From Selaginella moellendorffii (taxonomy: Eukaryota > Streptophyta > Lycopodiopsida > Selaginellales > Selaginellaceae): a DNA stretch of 64,000 bases. Positions 21,655 through 33,871 of this stretch are shown piece by piece (position 1 is the first letter of the stretch; each line of letters starts with the position of its first letter). Below the pieces are notes generated by a model, which had not been told where the DNA came from, did not search any database, and was given only the letters and a program-made list of their open reading frames with translations. The DNA lies in the NCBI RefSeq assembly GCF_000143415.4, contig NW_003314334.1, positions 191,855 through 255,854 on the forward strand. Direction: 5' to 3'. A program made the translations under genes and the position numbers.

Positions 21655-23130
21655 CAAGAGAAATCTCGATCTCATACAGGATCACCAGGTCCAGGCTCAT
21701 ATCCTCTCCTCGAGCCGGCAGATCAGCGATTTCATCGCAAAATCACGTTTTCCTCATGTACGGGGCGCGAGCTTGGGCGAGTGTCTGATGGAATTGCGCA
21801 GCATGTCATACGCAAACGGGAGAAGTCCACGAGTCGCGCGACAGCAATGACGTGGCGTCGTACGAATTTGTGGATCTTGTTCCACGCTCCGTTGGCCTGT
21901 TCGATGCGGCTCCTCGGCGCAGCCATGTTTCGTGGGACCTCGTGATCAAGACGTACGCGCAAAATGGGGGGGACACACTCGCGGCGTCGCGCCTGATGGC
22001 GAATCATCAATCCAAAGTAACGCATATTCACAGAGAGCAGCTGTACCACTCAATGCCGTACAAAGACGCGGTGATGCTGATGGCATATGCCCAAACGGGG
22101 AAACCTGTCTGCCTCTGGGACGTGGTGTGGGCTTTGCAGCGAACGGCGATCCCGGCGATCAAAGGCGGCGTTTGATTTGATGCGTGGAACAGGGGAGCTC
22201 GATCACGCCAAGCTTGTCTTCGATGGCATGCCCTTCACTGACGCGGACGCCGATGACGCGCAGCACGGCCATCTCAACGACCCCACGCCCTTCCTTCTCA
22301 AAATGCCGCTGCGCCGATGTCGATGTGCTTCGGCCAGAAAGATCATCCGTGTGGAACACGATGATTTGCCGCATTCACGTCGTGCGGTGAGAGGGTGGCC
22401 GACGCAAGGCCTGCCTTTGAGCAATTGAGCTGATGCCGTGTCGGAACAGGAACACAATCGTGAGGAGCTACGCCTCTTCCGCCTATCAAACTAAGCTTCT
22501 CTTTGGAGATCTCTTGGGCCTCCTGCGACCACGCCTGCCTCGCCCAGGCAAAATGCCTGCCCAAAAGCGACGTCTCATTTGGAAAGATTCCCGTGCGAGG
22601 TGCCTGCCACCTGGATGGCATGATTGCGGAGGGTGCTGCCACCTGGATTCGGGCATCATACGCATCTCCTGAAGCTTTGGGGCAGCATGGCACGGTTTCG
22701 AATGGTCACTAGGAAAGACGACACCGCGACGAACATGCCCAGAGTGGGGATATGGAAGGGTCTGATTGTACTAGTTACAGGGGCGCTGCGTCGTGGTCTA
22801 CCATGGTAGGGGCATATGACCGGGATGGCTGCCTTGAATAAGCTAGAATCCTCATTCGCGAAATGCTCAGGAAGGACGAGGTGTTGTGAAAAATGTTGTT
22901 GCTGCATATGCCCAAAGGGGGTATCCCTGAGAGGCATTTCGTTGCTTCCGAAGGCGACAGCCATATCAGGCTCATGGACTTGAGCGTCACTTGATTCGCT
23001 TGTATCTGCAGCGACTTTGGGTTTGCCCCACTGGAAAATCACTACGTACTGTTCCAAGGTTGAGCTCGTGGAAAGCATGCCGTTCTGTCCGGGCTGCAGG
23101 GTCATCTCTTACCTTCTCTTGCCCAATAGG
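21655..23130 (+). pseudogene. Decayed tandem copy of the 18478-21135 PPR gene
   Basis: DNA and all three frames show the same order of segments as the intact PPR gene, with many frameshifts, stops and internal deletions: AHILSSSRQISDFIA (cf. ARILSSSRRTSVFIA), FDAAPRRSHVSWDLVIKTYA (cf. FDAAPQRSHVSWNLVIKTCA), MPYKDAVM, GMPFTDA, LFGDLLGLL, KIPVRGACHLDGM and VESMPFCPGC. The copy is about 1.5 kb against 2.66 kb. Similarity continues into the 3' flank (21127-21345 against 23140-23372, including AAACGCTCCTCTGTCAT), showing that a larger segment was duplicated. No coding capacity remains. Confidence 0.9.
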
Positions 23131-23139
23131 CTCCAGCTA

Positions 23140-23375
23140 ACTTCAGTGAAGTGGATGCTTGAGAGGAGCACTATCACATAGATAGACTCACAGGAATCAT
23201 ATCTCCAGAGAAATTCTACCATTCAAAACGTATCAGATCTCTTGGGGGGGGGAAGGTAAACGGTTTTGTACAAACGCTCCTCTGTCATGCCACACACATT
23301 GGCTTGCACCAAGAAGAATGGAAATAATCCCCTTCTTGCTAGCTACGCCAACTTTGATGTTCCCATCGAACGCCA
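23140..23375 (+). repeat. Duplicated 3' flank of the PPR gene
   Basis: Diverged copy of 21127-21345: shared blocks include GTGAAGTGGA-type DNA, AAACGCTCCTCTGTCAT, ACATTGGCTT and CCAACTTTGATGTT. It marks the right side of the PPR segmental duplication. Confidence 0.75.
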
Positions 23376-24715
23376 TTGACAATCTTGAGCATGGAACACA
23401 AACAGAGCTGTCTTCTTTGATTGTGTCACAGTATCTCGCGGATGATGGGGAAACTCGGTCAAAGAAGTTTATAGCAAGGAGGAAATAAAGTGGAGTAGGA
23501 TGAGCTCATGAGCTCGGCCTTTGTCGTTGAGGTTGAGAGGCGTACGGGGGCTACGTTAGTCAACGCAGGAGGCGGCCTATGATATGGACGCCACCTCAGC
23601 CGGCTCAAGTCAACGGAAACGGGACCCATCCCCTTTTGGCGCTATGACGTTGGCCAAAGGGAAATTACACGTGTTTTGCCCCATGGATCAGCCAAGCTAG
23701 CCACGCCACCCGCGCTGATTTACACCCACATACACCGCAACAACGCTTTGGGATCTGGAAACATCGATTCCAACGCTCACAGTGTTGGTGAAAAGCAAGA
23801 CTCAAAAAATAAAGGGAAGAGAGATTCGAAAATGTACATGGGCAATGTAATGTTTGCATATAGAAGCGATCAATCACGATGTTGTAGGTGGTGAAACAAA
23901 TATTATATTCCCGGATCCCCTTCTCTTATAATGTAAAGTTTACAAACAGGTGTGATCAAACTGCAAGCTCAGCTTACCTACCTTGTAGCTTGGACGCAAT
24001 GCGAATCTTCGCATGAGATTCGGGCAAAAAGTAAACGGGGCATTCCAGAATAGTTAGGCACGTGGACCGGTTTTCGGCGTTGGATCTTCTCGTCACTAAA
24101 AAACTAATCTTGTTTATACACGACTCAAACTCCCGCCCAGTCCGTACGCTTTGGTTCCCAAAATCTGATGCTGTTCTTGTTTATATTAACGTGATTTGTG
24201 TTGTTGTATAGTGCCTCTTTTTTTCTTTTCTCTCCTTTCCATTTTCCCCCTTCTTGGCTCCAAGACAAGAGAGAGAGAAGAGGGACAGGGGGGAGATTAT
24301 TTGCGCTTTGCATGCCATACATTCATCGTCTAGATTATAGGATCGCGAGCGCCTCTTCTCTCGGATCGCCACGCGACGCGATCGTCAATCGGATCGAGGC
24401 GCCGGGCGCGGCAGCTCTGGAATGCGGTTCGATTGAGGCGGTTTGTGCAATCCTTTACCTAATTCTCCGCGCTGCCTGCGCCCTTTTCTCCTCCCCCCGC
24501 GGATCGCCAGCGGCTGCTTCTCTAGAGCGCTCTCTTGAATCCGAGGCCACGAGCGGCAATCCTGCGCTCAGCCGAGGTTTTTGAGGTAAAATTTCCATGC
24601 CGCCAGCTTGCATGGCGCCTTAGAGCTGGGGAATTTGTTGCATGGCTCGCAAATCGATTGATTCGTGCGTTGGATCTTGTGCTGTACAGGTTTTGTCGGT
24701 GCTTTTTCAGGAAAG
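23376..24715. other. Intergenic region and probable leader of cotransporter gene
   Basis: No gene recognised. The 3' part (about 24340-24715) is GC-rich and likely holds the 5' UTR of the cation-chloride cotransporter. A possible leader intron could run from GTAAAATTTCC at about 24587 to the TTTTTCAG at 24710, directly before the ATG. Confidence 0.4.
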
Positions 24716-27700
24716 ATGGAATCCTCGCAAGCATTTCCGCCCGACAGCCCGGTCATTGCCGGGAAATCTTGCTTCAACTCACACAAGGTCGCGTCCAGGG
24801 CGTCATCCACGGAATCGTTGCAGAGGACGGCCGAGTTTAAGCAAGAGATGAGAGAGAACTCGCCACCGGACACCAAGGAGGAGGAGAAGCCCGGCTTCCT
24901 TACAGCTTTATGGAGAAAGTTCCGCAGAAAAGACCAGGACGGGCTCGGGACTTACGCTGGTGTGCTCATCCCGACTTGTGAAAATATGTGGGGTAAGCTG
25001 CTGCCGGTTTCCATCTCCTTTTCTTTGTCAATTCTCACACACTTTGCCCGTGTGTGCTTTCAGGAGTTTTGATTTTCTTGAGGTTCTTCTACATCGTTGG
25101 GAATGCTGGAGTATGGCAATCCTTCTTGGTGGCCATCATCTCCTTCCTCTGCGCGCTGTTGACAACCATGTCGTTGAGTGCTGTCGCTACAAATGGTCCT
25201 ATAGAAGAAGGTGGCACATAGTAAGTCGTCGAGTTCTCGTGAAGTTGAAAGTCATTCTTCTGTTGGCTGGCAGCTATCTGATATCGAGAGCGCTGGGTCC
25301 TAAGTTTGGAGGCGCAGTTGGATGCCTGTACTACATCGGAGTAATGCTTCTTGCAGTTCTCGAAGTAAGTCGGTCTGAACTTCAAGCTTACAGTGAATCG
25401 TGATCTTCATAAATGCTATGCTTCCGTCTTTGTGCAGGCACTCGGTGCCGTGGAGATGTTGGAATTTACCTTCTCAGCATTTCGCTTTCCATCTGCAAAT
25501 CGGATCATTGGTCTGATCATACTCTTTGCTCTTGGACTACTGGTAGGAATAGTTTTGTTGTCGGTTCAGTTCCTTCTTGTGGCAAGACTCAAATGATTTT
25601 ACTGAACTGCGTGGTTCTCTTGTGTTGACAGGTCTATTTTGGGATCAAATTTGTTTCCAAGCTAGGCATTGCGTTTTTCCTTGTTGTGCTTTATACCATG
25701 TTGTCGTATTACCTTGGTTTGTTTACGGCGCCTAATGGAAATGTACCTCCCAGCTTAACTGGCCTTTCGTGGAAAACATTCAAAAGTAACTGGGGTCCAG
25801 GATATGAACCTGGTGTTTCATTTTCAGTCGTTTTATCGATTTTCTTTCCATGCTTCACTGGAATTCTCAGGTAACCGCTTTCTCAAGTGAAAACTCTTGT
25901 TGTAACTTAATGTCATCTGTTCTTGACAGTGGTGCAGATAGAGCAAAAAATCTCTGGCAGCCGGAGAGATCCATTCCGTCTGGAACTCTTGGAGCGATCG
26001 TGATCAGCTTTATAATCTACACATCGTATCTGGGTTTGTGGGCTGCTGTTGGAACCCGAAAGTACTTACTCGGGCAGGATGTTGGACGCGTGCATTCTGG
26101 AGAGGGAAGGTTGCAGGCGATGAAAGACGTCGCCTTTCCCTTGCCAATATTGACGCAGCTGGGTATTATCATTGCCTCGCTAGCACAAGCTTTGCAATGC
26201 TTAATCACCTCGCCTCGTCTACTCCAGGTCAGTTCTTTTTGCTGGCAACGACTTGTTGGTTCCTTCTTTCTGATCGTTTGATCTTTCAGGCCATCGCTGG
26301 AGACCGGATCATTCCTTTCCTGAATCGGCTATCTTCTACCACAGAAAATGGCGAACCCCGAAGGGCGCTGATCTTTACTACTATACTGTGTATGATGGCT
26401 GCTATGATCGGAAGTTTGGACAAGATTGCCCCACTAGTTTCGATATGTTTTCTTACTTGTTACGCGGCACTGAACCTCTCGTGTTTCATACTGTCGATCA
26501 TGCAAGCACCAAGGTATGTCCCGTCCCTTTCACTTCTAAAGTTCAAAGGCCTTATTCGGTGTCATTTCAGCTGGAGACCGAAATGGAAACACTACCACTG
26601 GTTCTTCGCTCTTCTAGGATTTTTCCTGTGCTCCGCAATGAACTTTTTTATAGTCTGGTATTGGGCTTTAGCTGCCATGGTGGTTGTGGGGATTATTTAC
26701 GGGTACATAGACTACCGCCAGGTACTCATAAGTGAACATCTTGGTAAATTGCAGGCCTCTAATTCGTTTCTTACTTCCAGGTTGAGGTTGACTGGGGAAC
26801 TGGATTAGGAGGATTAAGATGGCAATTGGCGGTCCAGAGCATTTTGTCTGTCGGTCGCGAGGCTCGGTACACGGTCAATTGGAGACCGCAGCTTTTATGC
26901 CTTTCTAAACCACGATCTTCGTGGTCCGCTGATGCTCATGCTGGGCACGAACTTTTATCCTTCGCATCTCAGCTGAAAAAGGTAACTGACCATGTCACGA
27001 AGACTTGAGTGTGCTGAAGTCTTCCTTAACAGGGTAAAGGTTTATGCGTCGTTAGTGTCGTTCTTGAAGGAAAACTTGAGGATATGATGCCACAAATAAC
27101 AGCAGAAAGCGTATGTATCACATGCTTGTTTCTGTTCTCTCTACACCGGAAATTATTTTCACTGCAGGTAGAGCTTGAGAATTGTATGCAAGCTGCTCAA
27201 GTTACTGGCTTTTCTCGCGTTTTTGTCGCGCCGTCTTACCGCGAGGGGAAAACTTACGCGATTCAATCATCTGGTTTGGGATCGTTAGAACCAAATACAT
27301 TGCTCCTGGGATGGCCAAAAAACTGGCGAAACGGAGAAGAGAAAAACAGTGCTGAGGTATGTTTCTTTGTGTCAAGTCTGGAAGATAGACGAACGGGTTT
27401 TTGTTCAAGCAGGTGCTCTTGGAAACTTTGGGAGAATGCAGAGCTGTAGATAAGGCAGTCGTGCTCTGTATGCATTTGGATGTGTTCCCTAGCAACGGAA
27501 GCACGCAGGAGGGGAACATTGACGTTTGGTGGATTGTCCACGATGGTGGCCTTCTACTGATGCTGGCCCATTTGATAAACCAGCATAAGGTCTGGCGGAA
27601 ATGTAAATTGCGAGTACACACTGTTGCGGAAAGACTTGACAACTCAGAGGAGGTCAAGAACAATCTGCGCAAGCTTTTGGATAAGGTATGGCATTCACAT

Positions 27701-28667
27701 ATACGGGTGCAAGAGTTCAACATATTTCACTTTCAGGTTCGCATTGTAGCTGATGTGGAAGTTCTCGAGCTCGAGGACGCGGATTTGGCTCCTTATACAT
27801 TTGACAACACGATACGCATGGAGGAGGCACTGGCGTATGCAACTGAAGTTGCCCAGTTTCGGTAAGCTGTTCCTTGGGTTTCGTTATTTGTTACATTTCA
27901 TTTGGACGCACAGGAAACGGGCCGAGAGGGAGACCAAGCCCGGGAAAGGTGGGAACTACAAGGCCCTGCAGAAGTTTTTCAAGAGGGCCTTCCCTGGCGA
28001 GCTAAGTTTGCTGCGTGGCGCCTCACCAATCAGCCGGCGTCCTCGATGGGCTCAGCGCTCATCCAAAGCACACTCCGTAGAGGGTCAAGCGTCGCCGGAG
28101 TCTGTGCATGACGATGAGCCAGAGAGCTCGACAGCCAACCAGCAAGTTGCGACAGAGGAGAAGGCGGAGAGTTTCTCCAAAGAAGAGCACGACAATCACA
28201 ATGCTGCTGCTGGGGGTGATGACGAACAGGAAGAGAGCAAGTCGGACTTGGAGATCGTAGTGGAAGGGGTAGCTTCCGAGTTCGCACAGGAGAAGGCAAG
28301 ACGAAACATCTTCAGGGCCAAGAGCGCGGGACAGTTGCCTCCAATCAGGGAAGGAAAGATGTTCCGCACTGCAAGCGAAGGCCAGCTCTTCCACGGCTCG
28401 CCGCTGCTCCTGGGGAGCACTCCCGACATCAACGTGGTGCCGATGAAGAGAACCTGGCATACTTTCAGCCAGAGCTACTCGGCCAAGAAGCTAAACGAGA
28501 TTATCGTGGAGCAATCCAAGTCAGCGCAGCTCGTCTTGCTCAATCTCCCGGATCACTACGAGGGAATGGAGCCGTGGAGGTATATGGAGTATTGCGAGGA
28601 GCTCACGCAGGGACTGCAAAGGGTGGTGCTTGTGAGGGGAACAGGGACCGAGCTCTGGAGCGGATGA
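24716..28667 (+). CDS. CCC1-like: Cation-chloride cotransporter (SLC12/CCC family), 14 exons
   Basis: Electroneutral K+/Na+/Cl- symporter of endomembranes or plasma membrane, homologous to plant CCC1. Exons: 24716-24992, 25064-25220, 25274-25364, 25438-25542, 25632-25870, 25930-26227, 26290-26513, 26571-26721, 26781-26981, 27033-27110, 27168-27356, 27413-27685, 27737-27861, 27914-28667, giving 1053 aa. A cytosolic N-terminus leads to TM1 (GTYAGVLIPTCENMWGVLIF), then TM3 and beyond (NGPIEEGGTYYLISRALGP), FFPCFTGILSGADRAKNLW, TSPRLLQAIAGDRIIPFLN and YHWFFALLGFFLCSAMNFF. The cytosolic C-domain (VDWGTGLGGLRWQLA, NIDVWWIVHDGGLLLMLAHL, KALQKFFKRAFPGE) carries an acidic Glu/Asp/Ser-rich insert at about residues 870-940. 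The ends of the family's C-terminal fold are present (SAQLVLLNLP, VVLVRG). The ATG follows a splice-acceptor-like CAG, so the leader may be spliced. The gene converges with the RAD16-like gene. Confidence 0.95.
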
Positions 28668-28762
28668 AAGAAAGACTTTGCGGATTCTATACATACATAA
28701 ATGGATCAAGCGAGATAGTCTTATGATGGAGCGGTATATCTTGTTAGAAAATTCACGTGTAT

Positions 28763-28765
<3 letters not shown>

Positions 28766-28799
<34 letters not shown>

Positions 28800-28804
28800 G
28801 TGTA
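28766..28804. repeat. GT/CA microsatellite
   Basis: About 18 GT units with one interruption (TGCG), in the 164-bp gap between the convergent cotransporter and RAD16-like stop codons, so probably in both 3' UTRs. Confidence 0.95.
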
Positions 28805-28831
28805 TACAAGAACGCTTGGATCGATTTTTCC

Positions 28832-31800
28832 TCAGGTTGCGAAAAGAAATCGAAGGTCTTGTTCGGTTAACTTGCCTAGCGCTTGCTCGGAACCACCAAC
28901 AGTCCTGCGCAAAAGCATTCGATAATCATTCTCGATACTATAAAACTATGATGACTTACCCTTCAAAAACCAGCTGCTTCTTCTCCTGTAGTTTGAGAAT
29001 GCGTTCTTCCACAGAATTCTCGATAACGAATCTAGTCACCCTGGATTTAAATCGAAGGTTTAGTTGCTGGAACACCTCTTCCTTAAGAATGCCTACCTGA
29101 TGGGCTTGTATTGGCCTATGCGGTGGATTCTGTCTTGAGCTTGATGCTCCACTGCTGGATTCCACCACGGGTCCATCAAAAAAATCTGCAAAAACAAAAA
29201 AGGATACGTTCGTTAAGCTCGCAGCACAAGCCAAGACGAAGCTTACGTATGATGCTACAGTTAGATTGAGCGCCACGCCGCCGGCCTTGAGACTCATGAG
29301 GAAGAGCTTACACTCTGGGTCGTTCCTAAATGTGTCAATGGCAGTGCTTCGCTGAGACAAGGACATGCCACCATCGAGTTTTACACATTTGACTCCAGCC
29401 TGCATGAGAAAACTGGCTAGTAAAAAGAGCTTCCAAAGGCAGAGCTAGAACTTACGAGTTCAAAAGAGTATCCAATCAAGTCCAGCATTGACGTAAACTG
29501 GCTGAATACCAGACCCTTGGCAGATGTATCCTTCGAGATCATCTTCTTAACTTCCTCCTTCTGCGATCGGCAATAAGGATAAAGGAAACTGTGAATTTGT
29601 TCAGCTACTCACCAGAGCCTCGATTTTGGTGCTTGTAACGAAATCATTCAAATCCAGTCTGTTGATGATGCTCCCTTTTCTATAGCCTGTTAACTTCTTT
29701 CCAACAACCTTTGAGCTCTTGGCATCAACCGTGAGAGGCGTCTCGCATCTTGGGCAAGCTATCTTGGTGTCCTCGGAGCCTTCCGACAGTAAATTCTCCA
29801 GACATGATCGACAAAACGTGTCCTTGCATTTTGCAGACTGCAGACATTGTTGAAGTCAGCTGCCAAGGAGAAAATACTACATACCACAGGATCAATGCAG
29901 TCCTCGTCACAAATTACACAGAGAGGAGTAGTCACAGATACTCCCGACGCGCCAGTAGCAGAGTGAACGACAAGATAAGGATGGTCCACTGCCTGGCGTA
30001 ATCTGGTAAGCAGGTCAAATATGTGACCATAGTTGTTGAGAACGGATCCTTCTTTCACGTATCTGGAGCCCGGCATTGTCAACTCGTCGTTTAGAAAAGA
30101 TCTAAGACTTACGTGTTAAAGACGGATTTGCTCTGTGAGTATAAAGACTGATAATAATCATCCTCTTTGGCATCAAAAACTACCTTCCGCACGAACGACT
30201 GCAGGCCAGAGCGCATTCAGAATGAAGTCCATCAAACAAACACATTTAGAGAAGTCCCACCAGTTTTGGAGGCATAGAGAGGTCTGCTGCACGTTCGATT
30301 TTGGTCCGCCGCAGGAGCATTTCATCCAGCAGCTTTTGCCTCAGTAACTTCATAGATTTCCCACCTCCCTGTTGAAATCCGAACCTTGAAATAGGCTGAG
30401 CAATAAACTGCAAAGAACAAGCGGTTCAAATGTGTCCATAATACAGGCAAAACTTACTTTGTTCCACCAACAAAAATGAAGTGTGCTGGCGTGCTCACAC
30501 TTATCGCACATTGTCGCCCTACAACAGAACATCAACATCCGAGAGAAAACAACACATCGAAACTTACGAGTATTCGAGCGATTTACAGTCACACTTCTTA
30601 CAGAAAAAATACGCATAAGGATTTATTTCCAAATAACGAACCTGCAGATAAAAGGAAAAAAAAAGTCAAGCCAAGAAAAAAACAACCGTGAAATATCCTT
30701 ACAAGTGAATAAAGTTCGCCAACGCGATTCTGCAGCGGTGTACCACTTAAGCCCCACTTGTAACAAGACTGCAGTGCAAACACCGACTTGGCAGTATTGG
30801 AGGCTCTATCCTTTATCGTGTGTGCCTGAAATCCGTATGGTAGAGTCACACGCTAGAGTTGGGACGTATCATACCTCATCGAGGATAATTCGCACCCATT
30901 TCACGGAATGCAGAAGCGAAAAATCATCTTTGGCCGCACTCCCTTTCCTCTGATTCACCACCTTCTTCACTTCCTTTTTTTTTCCCTTCTTCTGCTTGGA
31001 TTGCGCCGCACTCTTTTTGGCCTCGGGTCCACAGTGATACTTGTAATGCTTCGCCAACCCTTGCGCGGAGTAAGCTTTCTGGCACCATTTGCACCTCAGC
31101 TTGTCGGGCAGGATCTTGCGATAGTCGTGCTCGATAATCGAATACGTCGTCAAAACCACGTCGTGCTTGGCCAACTCCTTGACAGTTATATGCTTCCGGT
31201 TTCCATGGTAGATAAGCACCTTCAAAGTCCCTTCCTTGGTGAACCGTTCTATCTCACTCTTCCACTGCTCGATTGCCACCACCGGACAAACCACCAGAGT
31301 CGTGTTGAGATTTTTCGCATCAGGAGCATTCGGGTCGTGCCCGTGTCCTGCTGTTCTGCCTGCAATGATGAGTGAGATGGCCTGGATAGTTTTTCCCATC
31401 CCCATCTCGTCGGCAAGAACACCACCCCGCATGTTTGACTCCTCCCGCGACAAACTCCACGTTAGAAACTCCCCTTGAAACGGCAGCAGTGGAAACACGA
31501 GCTCCGATGGCGTCTCGTGCTGCGCCAGGACTTTCTTCTTCGGCTGATCCTCTTCCATGTCGTCGTCACCCCATCTGCTGCATTTCCCCATCTTCACTAT
31601 ATCCGTCTCCAACTCTCGAGCCCACTGCTTCCATTCCAAGTTCTCGGTGGCGGGATCATAGTTGTCGTCGTCATCCTCGTCTTGCACAGCCTTCTTGCTC
31701 TTTTTCGCTTTCTTCCTTCTGCTTGGCCCCGTCCAGTCCTCGAACTCGTCTCTGGTGCCATACCGTCGCTTTGGAGCTATTACCGTTGGAAATGGCGGTG

Positions 31801-32179
31801 CTGTGGCAACAGAGCCAGAGAGTAGCTTGACGTCCACATCTTCCTCCATTTTTACTTTGCCCGGAGCACTGATATCACTGGCCTCTTCTTCGTCACTGGT
31901 CTCGGCGTTTTGGAAGCTCTCCTCTGATGGGTCCATCTTCTCAGATCGATGCGATTCGACGGACTCGCCGTCGGAATGGCTGCCGCTAGCTGCATGGCGC
32001 GGATCGTGAGCTACAAGTGAAACAAACAGAAATTAACTCACCATCGTCTTCTGCACGATAATCTTCATCCTCGCTCTCGCTCCATGCTGCCAGGACAAGC
32101 ACGCCGATTCATTGCTGTGGACGAGGAAAGGGGGCGACACCATACCTTGCCTCTTGCTGCCCCTTTTGCCGCCCGCCAT
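28832..32179 (-). CDS. RAD16-like: RAD16-like SNF2-family ATPase with RING finger (15 exons)
   Basis: Nuclear DNA-repair/chromatin ATPase of the RAD5/16 group. Exons in order: 32179-32146, 32086-32042, 32010-30875, 30825-30703, 30641-30568, 30518-30458, 30407-30261, 30198-30113, 30062-29885, 29837-29613, 29560-29456, 29399-29247, 29185-29097, 29040-28960, 28904-28832, giving 869 aa. An acidic N-terminus ([13 protein letters not shown]) precedes Walker A ([17 protein letters not shown], near 227), a CxxC...HxxxxC finger ([17 protein letters not shown], near 333-356), DEAH split by intron 3, [13 protein letters not shown], a RING finger interrupting the helicase (CVICDEDC...[10 protein letters not shown]...CPRC, near 616-665), [47 protein letters not shown] and a conserved tail ([11 protein letters not shown]). 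All motifs are intact. An exon 1 fragment of this gene recurs at 34573. Confidence 0.95.
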
Positions 32180-32516
32180 CGCCGCTTCGCCCTAGCAACC
32201 CTAAGGCTCCCAGTTTTTTGGCGCGAGATTTTATGTCCGGCCGCTACAAAGCTTCGCACACAAGACCCTCTGCTTTTAGGTGGATAATTTAAGCAAGATT
32301 CCCTGCCACGTTTGCCCTTAGGGTTTGCAAATTATTATTAACAACTCGTTGAACCGTCGATAAGCAAAATCTTGCAAATCGTGGCGGCGAAGAAAAGAAA
32401 AAAATTCACAGCAACAGTACCAGATTTTCTTCCCCGACCCCGATCGATCGATCGATAGATCTAGCGAGCTCGTGGATCTCCCCGATCGATCGATAGATAT
32501 AATTTTAGCTCATGGA
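32180..32516. other. Upstream region of RAD16-like gene
   Basis: Holds the presumed RAD16 promoter and the 3' end of the membrane-protein gene; contains a GATCGATC run. A shortened copy lies at 34591-34860. Confidence 0.5.
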
Positions 32517-33110
32517 TCACGAACTTGATAGTTGTGGATGCGGTGGAGAGTATGATCCAGGGGACGATGGCGACAACGAGGAGGACGTGGATGCTTGAGC
32601 TATGCTCCTGGGACCAAATCCCTGCTCGATCGATCTCGCCAGCGACGCCGCCCGCCGGTGCTCAATGTATTTCTTCGTCTTGCACACGTAGAGCACCAGC
32701 GCCCCGATCGAAGCCACAAAGAACACGATCACAACCACAATTGCGATCTTCTCGCCTGGGCTGTGCGACACGACAGCGTCTCGAGTTGCATTCTGGACAA
32801 CACCTGCGTGATCCGGAGAAGCCGCTGGTGCCGTGATTTCGAGATCATCCGGAGATATCGTCTTCTCCAAGAACTTGGGACGAGATTCTGCTGGAGAGTT
32901 ATGCTCTAGCGTTTGTCGCCTCCCTGTCGCCTGCTCCGATTTGATCAAACCAGGGATTTCCACTCCAAAGCTATGATCCTCATGATACCTGATGACATGT
33001 TTCGCTGGCAACAATCTATTGCCGCTGGCGACATTGGGTTCCAGCACCAAAACCAGAAGAATCACAAGCACCACTGCCACATTCATGAGAAGTGAGCTTC
33101 TCCCAGCCAT
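32517..33110 (-). CDS. Small single-pass (type I) membrane protein, unknown family, copy 1
   Basis: 197 aa from the ATG at 33110. A strong signal peptide (MAGRSSLLMNVAVVLVILLV) ends near VASG; an extracytosolic part of about 95 residues follows; then a transmembrane helix (IAIVVVIVFFVASIGALVLY) and a basic cytosolic tail (CKTKKYIEHRR) ending in a Ser/Pro-rich segment. The ectodomain has no cysteines or recognisable motif. I do not know the family. A near-identical paralogue lies at 34861-35466, and differences between them are mostly conservative plus one small in-frame indel, so the frame looks maintained. An open frame continues upstream of the ATG but only from a TTG. Confidence 0.7.
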   Translation of the reverse strand: MAGRSSLLMNVAVVLVILLVLVLEPNVASGNRLLPAKHVIRYHEDHSFGVEIPGLIKSEQATGRRQTLEHNSPAESRPKFLEKTISPDDLEITAPAASPDHAGVVQNATRDAVVSHSPGEKIAIVVVIVFFVASIGALVLYVCKTKKYIEHRRAASLARSIEQGFGPRSIAQASTSSSLSPSSPGSYSPPHPQLSSS

Positions 33111-33871
33111 AGCGTCCACAGAAAAAGTGCCACTATGTGATGGCAATGTTGTGTGGCGATCAATTTAATGACCTCAAGGTTGATTAAATCAAGTAGCCTG
33201 GAAGCTGCAGTGGGACGCATTAGGAAACTTCTCATAGACGTGGAAAATCCTCATGACTTCTTTAAGATTATTCTGAAATATTTGCTCGGAATTTAGTCAA
33301 CCAGTGGGACATAGATCAGGTCAAAAGAGAAGAAAAACCTAGTTAACAAGTTCGTTGAAAGATGCGTTTAATCCACAGGATGTGATCAACGTGATTTGCC
33401 TGTAATCGAGATGGGCCCAGACGATAAGCCAACACACGTAGGCATGAAGATTGCGTCCCGGGCTCTTACACGTAATTCCAGCATTGAAATCTCAGCAATG
33501 CATTCATGTGGTTCCATCCACTAGCAGATCTATCTGTGGCGGTCGCGTCCCTCAGCCATTGCGCGTTGTTCTTCATCGCTTGCGATTTCTCCGCTGGAAT
33601 GACAGAACGTTTTCACGCTCGCTATTGCTCTGCAACATCACCGTCAGCAATCCTCAGCAACGGTATACCTCAAAAGGTATTGTTCAAGTTCCAATGCGAT
33701 TGGTGGTTCTAGAGCGAGCTTCTCCTCAATCAGAAGCACGAAACACATCCACAGTTCGTGCTCACCGGTGAGCAGGGCAGAAAGATTCATCCACTTCCAG
33801 TGCCGCTCTGCAACAACAGAGGCACCAATGAGCAGCGGCAGCAGCAGCAATACAGCAACAAGGAGCAAATC
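33111..33871. other. Region between membrane-protein gene and synthase-like copy 1
   Basis: The divergent upstream region shared by both genes. It contains a 68-codon plus-strand ATG frame (33506-33712) starting MWFHPLADLSVAVASL, identical by eye to one at 35981-36187 in the other unit. It is rich in Ser, Ala and Phe and could be a transit-peptide exon of the synthase, but no in-phase splice to the synthase frame was found. Confidence 0.35.

Noticed and set aside
33144-33146. Longer N-terminus for the small membrane protein
   Set aside because: The extended frame begins at TTG; the ATG at 33110 directly precedes the signal peptide and is preferred.
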